A stretch of DNA of 10,633 nt, taken from an uncultured Desulfobacterales bacterium (GTDB taxonomy: Bacteria; Desulfobacterota; Desulfobacteria; Desulfobacterales; JAFDCJ01). The notes under the pieces are model-generated. The model did no database searches, was not told the DNA's origin, and saw nothing but the letters and a program-made list of their open reading frames with translations. The stretch lies in the NCBI GenBank assembly GCA_945787595.1, contig CALZJV010000238.1, forward strand, positions 1 through 10,633. Reading direction: 5' to 3'. This document shows positions 6,844-10,633 of this stretch, in pieces (the stretch's first letter is position 1; the number at the start of each line of letters is the position of its first letter). Both the position numbers and the translations under genes were made by a program.

Positions 6844-7044
6844 CTAAACGGTCGTGACGTTTACCGCTGCAGGTCCTTTCGCTCCCTGCTCGATGTCAAA
6901 GGTAACCCGGTCACCTTCCTGCAAAGTTTTGAACCCCGACCCGTTGATACCGGAGTGATGGACGAAAACATCCGGACCATCCTCTTGTTCGATAAAACCA
7001 TAACCCTTGCGTTCATTGAACCATTTTACTACACCATCGGCCAT
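6844..7044 (-). CDS. CspA-family cold-shock protein
   Basis: The 66-residue protein is a single cold-shock (OB-fold) domain of normal length. It binds single-stranded RNA or DNA and acts as an RNA chaperone. It starts [10 protein letters not shown], carries the RNP1 motif KGYGFI (13-18) and RNP2 DVFVHHS (25-31), and ends with the usual GPAAVNV block. The ATG at 7044 was chosen because AAGGAGG lies eight bases upstream and the family begins at this residue; an upstream in-frame ATG at 7062 would add six atypical residues. It is a single-gene unit closed by the terminator at 6785-6827. Whether it is cold-induced or constitutive cannot be told, though the leader is long. Confidence 0.95.
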   Translation of the reverse strand: MADGVVKWFNERKGYGFIEQEDGPDVFVHHSGINGSGFKTLQEGDRVTFDIEQGAKGPAAVNVTTV

Positions 7045-7171
7045 TGTGGCACCCTCCTTCAATAAGATTTTTCATAGTCCCATACTTCAGGATGCCGCAC
7101 GGACAAATGGATCTTTCCTTCAGAATGAAACCGGCCGTAAATATAAGTACGGACCTTTAATGATTGAACTG

Positions 7172-7199
7172 ATAATACCCTTTTTTCAGGCAAAATCAA
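7172..7199 (-). promoter_or_regulatory. Candidate promoter and long leader of the cold-shock gene
   Basis: On the minus strand TTGATT (7194-7199), a 16-base spacer and TATTAT (7172-7177) form a good sigma-70 match. Transcription from about 7165 would give a 5' leader of about 120 bases before the ATG at 7044. Long leaders are common in cold-shock mRNAs, where they control folding and stability. The rest of 7200-7344 shows no gene and no clear terminator for the VWA gene. Confidence 0.55.
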
Positions 7200-7344
7200 G
7201 TGATTTATTTTAAAATTTTTCTAATTGCTTTGGAGATCAGAGGATTGTACTTTGTGGATTCACCTCAAACCAGAACTGTTGATTCGTGAACCCGAGGCTA
7301 AAGAATGGAAGAATTTGAAAATGACGTCGGTCCCGCATTGATTC

Positions 7345-8727
7345 TCACAATACCAGCGATTGAATGAACTCCAGCAGTTGGTTGAGATTCTGGCAGGGAC
7401 GTACTTCGTTGCAGCAGGCTTGATAGGCGCGCATCTCGCTGTCACCGGTGTACCAGAAGTACCGGGTTTCCGGATTCAACCAGATGACCCGACGGCATCT
7501 TTCCCGCATTTCATCCAGTATTTGTTCTTCAGGATTGCTGTAATTGGATCGGCCGTCACCGATAATGATCAGGGTGGTCTTCTTGTTGAGAATGTCCATG
7601 TAATCTTTTTTAAACTGACGGAAGGTCAGTCCGTAATCGGTGGCTGCGTTGTATTCGATATTCGCTTCTTTCAGGACCTTGTCAATGGCCCGGTTGACCT
7701 CACAATCTTTAAAAATCCCGGTTACTTCATCCAATCCGGCCACGAAGACAAAACTGCGTACCTGGGTAAAACAGTCTTGCAGTGAATAGAGCATGTTCAG
7801 CATAAATCTGGCGGCCGACCAGACCGAACCGGAAACATCGCACAGGGTGACAATTTTGGCCTTTCGCGGCGGACGGTTACGAAAAAATAGCTCCACCGGA
7901 ATACCCTGATAACCGGCCGCCCGGCGCAGCGTTTTTTTAATATCCAGTGTGCCTCTGTTTTTGGCAGCATACCTCCGGCCGACGGTGTCTTTGAGCTTGC
8001 GAACGAATTTATCGATGGCCTCACGCATCGCTGCGACTTCTTTTTTGGTAAGGGAAGCAAAATGGATTTCACCCAACCGGTCCAGCTGTTGTTGATAGGA
8101 AGGTGGCTTTTTGCTGTCGTCCTCAAAGGGTCGATCTTGCCGGGCAAGCAGCCTGCGGGCGCTGGCCAGCCGAGCGTCGAAAAGTTCTTTCAAATCGCGG
8201 CGAATTTCCCAGTGCATCCGATCCCGTTGATCGGTAATAAATTGCTTCAGCGTATCTTCGACGGCATTGATCTGCAGCATCAGCTCAAGGCGCTGAATCA
8301 TCGGCCCCAAATTGGACCCCATGCCCCCACCTTGGCCGTCTCCCGCTATAAAACCTTGCTGCATCTGCTCTAAAAACGGCAGCGGATCCCCGTTTAGAAA
8401 GTCAAGCAGCGCCTGGTGGGTTTCATCGCCGTTTTGTTCGGCGCCAATTGTCAACAAGGCCTGTTGAATTTGTTCGGCAAGGGGCTCCGCATGTGAGATG
8501 CCCGATTCCTGGCGCAGTTCGTGGAAAAACAGATCATACAGCCGATTGAAATGAAATTGCTCCCGCCGGCTTTTAGCAAAATTAGCCCGCAATACCGCCG
8601 CAAACTGCTTTTCATCCAGTATATCCACCAGCTTTAGTTGAGTGAGGCAGTCGAGTACTTCGGAGGTTGAGATCCTGAGCCCCGCTGCGCGGGAACAGCC
8701 AACGAATCTAAGTATCAGATTTACCAT
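7345..8727 (-). CDS. CoxE-like VWA-domain protein, partner of MoxR ATPase
   Basis: From the ATG at 8727 the protein has 460 residues. The N-terminus (FVGCSRAAGLRISTSEVLD) and the basic block before the VWA domain (TLDIKKTLRRA, then FFRNRPPRKAKIVTLCDVSG) are typical of the CoxE/COG3552 family. The VWA domain fills the last third with an intact metal-binding MIDAS: DVSGS (297-301), T363 in ATDYG and D391 in GDGRSN. Such proteins work with MoxR AAA+ ATPases as metallo-chaperones that activate or mature target enzymes (CoxD/CoxE, NorQ/NorD, CbbQ/CbbO); the client here is unknown. The ATPase gene lies upstream on the same strand. The frame is open for 50 more codons to 8877, but those codons run through a repeat element and resemble no part of the family. 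No good ribosome site precedes 8727, so translation may have been weakened by the insertion. Confidence 0.88.
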   Translation of the reverse strand: MVNLILRFVGCSRAAGLRISTSEVLDCLTQLKLVDILDEKQFAAVLRANFAKSRREQFHFNRLYDLFFHELRQESGISHAEPLAEQIQQALLTIGAEQNGDETHQALLDFLNGDPLPFLEQMQQGFIAGDGQGGGMGSNLGPMIQRLELMLQINAVEDTLKQFITDQRDRMHWEIRRDLKELFDARLASARRLLARQDRPFEDDSKKPPSYQQQLDRLGEIHFASLTKKEVAAMREAIDKFVRKLKDTVGRRYAAKNRGTLDIKKTLRRAAGYQGIPVELFFRNRPPRKAKIVTLCDVSGSVWSAARFMLNMLYSLQDCFTQVRSFVFVAGLDEVTGIFKDCEVNRAIDKVLKEANIEYNAATDYGLTFRQFKKDYMDILNKKTTLIIIGDGRSNYSNPEEQILDEMRERCRRVIWLNPETRYFWYTGDSEMRAYQACCNEVRPCQNLNQLLEFIQSLVL

Positions 8728-8734
8728 AAAAATA

Positions 8735-8947
8735 AATGCCAAAAATGAACTAAAATGAGCTAAAATGTCTAAAATTATAGTGTCGCTACGCTCCGTCCTT
8801 TTTATGAAAGGTCGATTTCTGGAATATGGAAGGCCAAATATCAAAAAAGTAAAATGGTCACCTGCTTTACGTTTCAAATTTAATTGATTAGACAGAATTC
8901 CTTAAATTTAGTCATTTTAGCGCATTTTAGACACTTTAGGCATTTCC
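8735..8947. repeat. Element with TAAAATG-rich inverted arms between the ATPase and VWA genes
   Basis: The left arm (8735-8776) contains AACTAAAATGAGCTAAAATG followed by TCTAAAAT. The right arm (8902-8947), read on the other strand, contains GTGTCTAAAATGCGC then TAAAATGACTAAATTTAAGG. The arms are inverted, internally repetitive with a period of about 10 bases, and enclose about 125 bases with a GC-rich patch (GTCGCTACGCTCCGTC, 8782-8797). There is no transposase, so it would be a non-autonomous or decayed element. It covers the end of the old ATPase frame and lies right up against the VWA start. Confidence 0.6.
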
Positions 8948-9060
8948 ATTATCTTTTCCATCTTCTCTACCACCTGTCTCACATCAGCCCTGTACTTGCA
9001 AATTACATTGAGCGTGTCGGCGACGATCTCGGGGGATAAATCTTCAACCTGCAGAAGGGC
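8917..9060 (-). pseudogene. Out-of-frame C-terminal tail of the MoxR ATPase
   Basis: In the frame one base back from the ATPase frame, 47 codons and a stop (8917-8919) encode ALLQVEDLSPEIVADTLNVI and a continuation with KYRADV. This is the helical C-terminal end expected for MoxR/CoxD-type ATPases. The last residues (PKVSKMR) are encoded by the right arm of the TAAAATG element. The tail is therefore detached from the body of the protein by a frame change close to 9060-9070. Confidence 0.72.
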
Positions 9061-9809
9061 TTCTTTTTCAGATCCATCTCACGAATATTGCGGATGGTGC
9101 CAACCAGGCGCCGGGCCAGGTGATCATTGATTTGAGGGATCTTCAGTTTAACGATTTCCAATTCAAGCTCGCGCTCCGGGTAGTCGATGTAAAGGTGGAT
9201 GCACCTTCGTTTTAGGGCATCGCTCATGTCCCGCGAATCATTGGAGGTTAAAAAAACGAACGGGATATTCGATGCTTTGCGGGTTCCCAGTTCCGGGATG
9301 GATATTTGAAAATCACTTAATACTTCCAGCAAAAAGGCTTCAAACTCGGGATCGGATTTATCGACTTCATCGACGAGGAGCACCACAGGAGAGGCAGCGC
9401 TAATGGCTTGCAGGAGAGGACGGGGCTGAATGAAGCGCTCCGAGAAAAAGGCATCCTCCTGGGATGCAATTCGGTCCACGGCATCCGACAGGGAATTTGC
9501 CCCTTTGAGGACATCGTCGATCTTTTCTTTCACCATCTGGGTGTAAAGCAATTGTTTGGCATACTCCCATTCATAAAGGGCCTTGGTCTCATCCAGTCCT
9601 TCGTAGCATTGAAGCCGGATTAATTCCCGTTCCAGGCTCCGGGCGACAGCCTTGGAAAGCTCGGTTTTGCCCACCCCGGCCGGTCCTTCCACCAGAACCG
9701 GTTTTTGGGTTACCTGGGCCAAAAAGACAACCGTGGCAATCGTCTTAGAACAAATATAGTCGGCTGTTTCCAATGCCGTTTTGACATGATCAACACTTTT
9801 AAATTTCAT
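9003..9809 (-). CDS. MoxR-family AAA+ ATPase with frameshifted C-terminus
   Basis: The first 250 residues are a standard MoxR/CoxD-type AAA+ module: Walker A GPAGVGKT (42-49), Walker B VVLLVDEVD (142-150), sensor-1 N190 in FLTSND, arginines at 201-202, and NIREMDLKKK at 241-250. After K250 the frame reads 18 atypical residues rich in P, R and S before a stop at 9003. The family's usual segment after this point is missing (about ten residues of SIAETLDWA type), and the following tail is found in another frame (8917-9060). A small deletion or base-call indel near 9060-9070 is likely, next to a run of five T on the plus strand. The ATG at 9809 has GGAGG nine bases upstream. Such ATPases remodel a client together with a VWA partner, here the gene at 7345-8727. 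The truncated product could keep ATP binding but lacks part of its lid. Confidence 0.85.
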   Translation of the reverse strand: MKFKSVDHVKTALETADYICSKTIATVVFLAQVTQKPVLVEGPAGVGKTELSKAVARSLERELIRLQCYEGLDETKALYEWEYAKQLLYTQMVKEKIDDVLKGANSLSDAVDRIASQEDAFFSERFIQPRPLLQAISAASPVVLLVDEVDKSDPEFEAFLLEVLSDFQISIPELGTRKASNIPFVFLTSNDSRDMSDALKRRCIHLYIDYPERELELEIVKLKIPQINDHLARRLVGTIRNIREMDLKKKPFCRLKIYPPRSSPTRSM

Positions 9810-10177
9810 CGATAGAGACCTCCAGTGAAAATGATTGAATATTTAAGGTCCGTCTCTCTCCGAGCTGAAGGATCTACCCTCCGGTGCGTAGTGCTTTAAG
9901 GACGGAGTCGAGCCGGAAGCCGGCGATTCAATTATAAAAAACCATAAACATGACGGAGCAAAGCGACATCCACAAATATTCAATTTGCAATCTTCAATTT
10001 TCAATTCTCCGCCTTCGGCGGATCCAAGTTAGGTTTAAATATATCGCAAATCGGCCGCAATACAATGATAAAAAAATTGAAACGTTGAAGTTTCCATTTT
10101 GTCTTGATAAAGAAAATCCTCATTGGGCTTATCGAATGAGCTTTCTCCGGATATAAAGGACAGAGGAGACCGGGGTA
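9810..10177. other. Intergenic stretch with repeat remnants between divergent genes
   Basis: No convincing gene is seen. The segment 9850-9930 is GC-rich, with CTCCGAGCTGAAGGATCTAC and a CGGAGTCGAGCCGGAAGCCG block, resembling scraps at 5755-5815. From about 9979 to 10005 there are short repeats of CAATTTGCAAT/TTCAATT type leading into a hairpin at 10008-10022. The rest is AT-rich and should hold promoters for the ATPase (minus) and the membrane protein (plus), but I could not pick out convincing boxes. Confidence 0.5.
10008..10022. repeat. Perfect short hairpin in repeat-like context
   Basis: TCCGCC, TTC, GGCGGA forms a perfect six-base stem. It directly follows a run of CAAT-rich short repeats (9979-10005). 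No T-tract follows on either strand, so a terminator role is unlikely; it looks like the end of an intergenic repeat unit. Confidence 0.5.
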
Positions 10178-10633
10178 ATGACCAAATTAAAACTTTTGCA
10201 TCTAAAAAATGAAATGCTGCTAGCCAACTTCCTGGCTAATTTTATCGGTGCGGTTCTAGTTCAAGCTTTGATCTTCAGGGCTGAAACACCTTTCCCGGAC
10301 AGCCTTTTTGACAATCGTCTCGTTTATCTATTTGACATGGCTTTTACACCGTTTGCCTTTATATTTGTAACGGTAATAACATTGATTTACGAGCGGCCGA
10401 TCCGGCAATACCTGAATGCCAAGTCAAACCAGATACCTATATCGCCAGAGCTGGAAAGCAGGGCTCGGCGAAGAATACTCAATGAGCCCTTTGGCCTGAT
10501 CGCTATCGATTTCAGCATGTGGCTTTTAGCAGCCGTTCTTTACCCCACTGCTTTTTTATTGGTGCAGGCAGATACTATTAACATCTCGCGATCATTTATG
10601 CTGAATATTAGTACCGGCATCATTACCGTGACC
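10178..10633 (+). CDS. Multi-spanning membrane protein, N-terminal 152 residues
   Basis: An ATG at 10178 with GGAG nine bases upstream opens a frame that runs without a stop to the window edge (152 codons). Hydrophobic segments lie at about residues 14-33, 52-72 and 105-128, and a fourth begins near 141. The loop after the second (YERPIRQYLN, then a charged stretch with RARRRI near 96-100) is basic and likely cytoplasmic. The pattern of paired membrane helices separated by charged loops resembles the sensor halves of adenylate/guanylate cyclase-type or other HAMP-linked signalling proteins in Desulfobacterota. No catalytic domain is within the window, so this is a suggestion only. It is divergent from the ATPase gene. 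Confidence 0.82.
   Translation, partial: MTKLKLLHLKNEMLLANFLANFIGAVLVQALIFRAETPFPDSLFDNRLVYLFDMAFTPFAFIFVTVITLIYERPIRQYLNAKSNQIPISPELESRARRRILNEPFGLIAIDFSMWLLAAVLYPTAFLLVQADTINISRSFMLNISTGIITVT

Noticed and set aside
7360..8373. Plus-strand frames of 141 and 103 codons
   Set aside because: They are antisense to the VWA gene, whose MIDAS motifs and family pattern are unambiguous.
8728..8877. 50-codon N-terminal extension of the VWA protein
   Set aside because: It runs through the repeat element and has no similarity in style to CoxE proteins, whose N-terminus starts near residue 51 of that frame.
9055..9075. Programmed -1 frameshift in the ATPase gene at AAAAAG
   Set aside because: The heptamer in frame starts with G and is not a true slippery site, no stimulator structure is evident, and family residues are also missing, which favours a deletion or indel.
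10008..10022. TCCGCC/GGCGGA hairpin as a terminator
   Set aside because: It is followed by mixed sequence, and its CAAT-rich flank fits an intergenic repeat better.

Overview
The window looks like chromosome from a Gram-negative anaerobe, most likely a Desulfobacterota (Desulfobacterales-type) bacterium. LptB implies an outer membrane with LPS. The MoxR/CoxE-type pair, the cold-shock gene and the small palindromic intergenic repeats fit that group. The taxon is inferred from gene style and was not tested by any search.

Region 1 (1-4364, minus strand, AT-rich) is the most unusual part. Read in transcription order it holds a clear promoter (TTGACA, 16 bp, TATGAT), an S-box (SAM-I) riboswitch aptamer, and an intrinsic terminator. 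Then comes a 927-residue polyketide-synthase-like protein with the order AT-ACP-KS-ACP. After a gap filled by a palindromic repeat comes a short MetE-type (cobalamin-independent methionine synthase II / epoxyalkane:CoM transferase-like) methyl- or thiol-transferase, cut by the window edge. The layout suggests that SAM or methionine limitation switches on a small acyl-thioester pathway. The cluster probably continues to the left of the window.

Region 2 (4373-6621): a complete alpha/beta hydrolase (minus) has a strong ribosome binding site. About 700 bases without a gene follow, carrying decayed palindromes and GC-rich repeat scraps. A complete lptB (plus) then stands without its usual lptC/lptA/rpoN partners. 

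Region 3 (6641-7199): a second copy of the palindromic repeat lies in the opposite orientation to the first. It is followed by a bidirectional terminator and a cold-shock protein gene (minus) with a long 5' leader and a recognisable promoter.

Region 4 (7345-9809, minus): a MoxR-type AAA+ ATPase and a CoxE-like VWA protein form a typical chaperone pair. The ATPase has lost its reading frame near its C-terminus: the expected C-terminal tail is visible in another frame. An element with TAAAATG-rich inverted arms sits between the two genes, overlapping the end of the old ATPase frame and providing the sequence just upstream of the VWA gene.

Region 5 (9810-10633): an intergenic stretch with repeat remnants, then the first 152 codons of a multi-spanning membrane protein (plus), cut by the window end.
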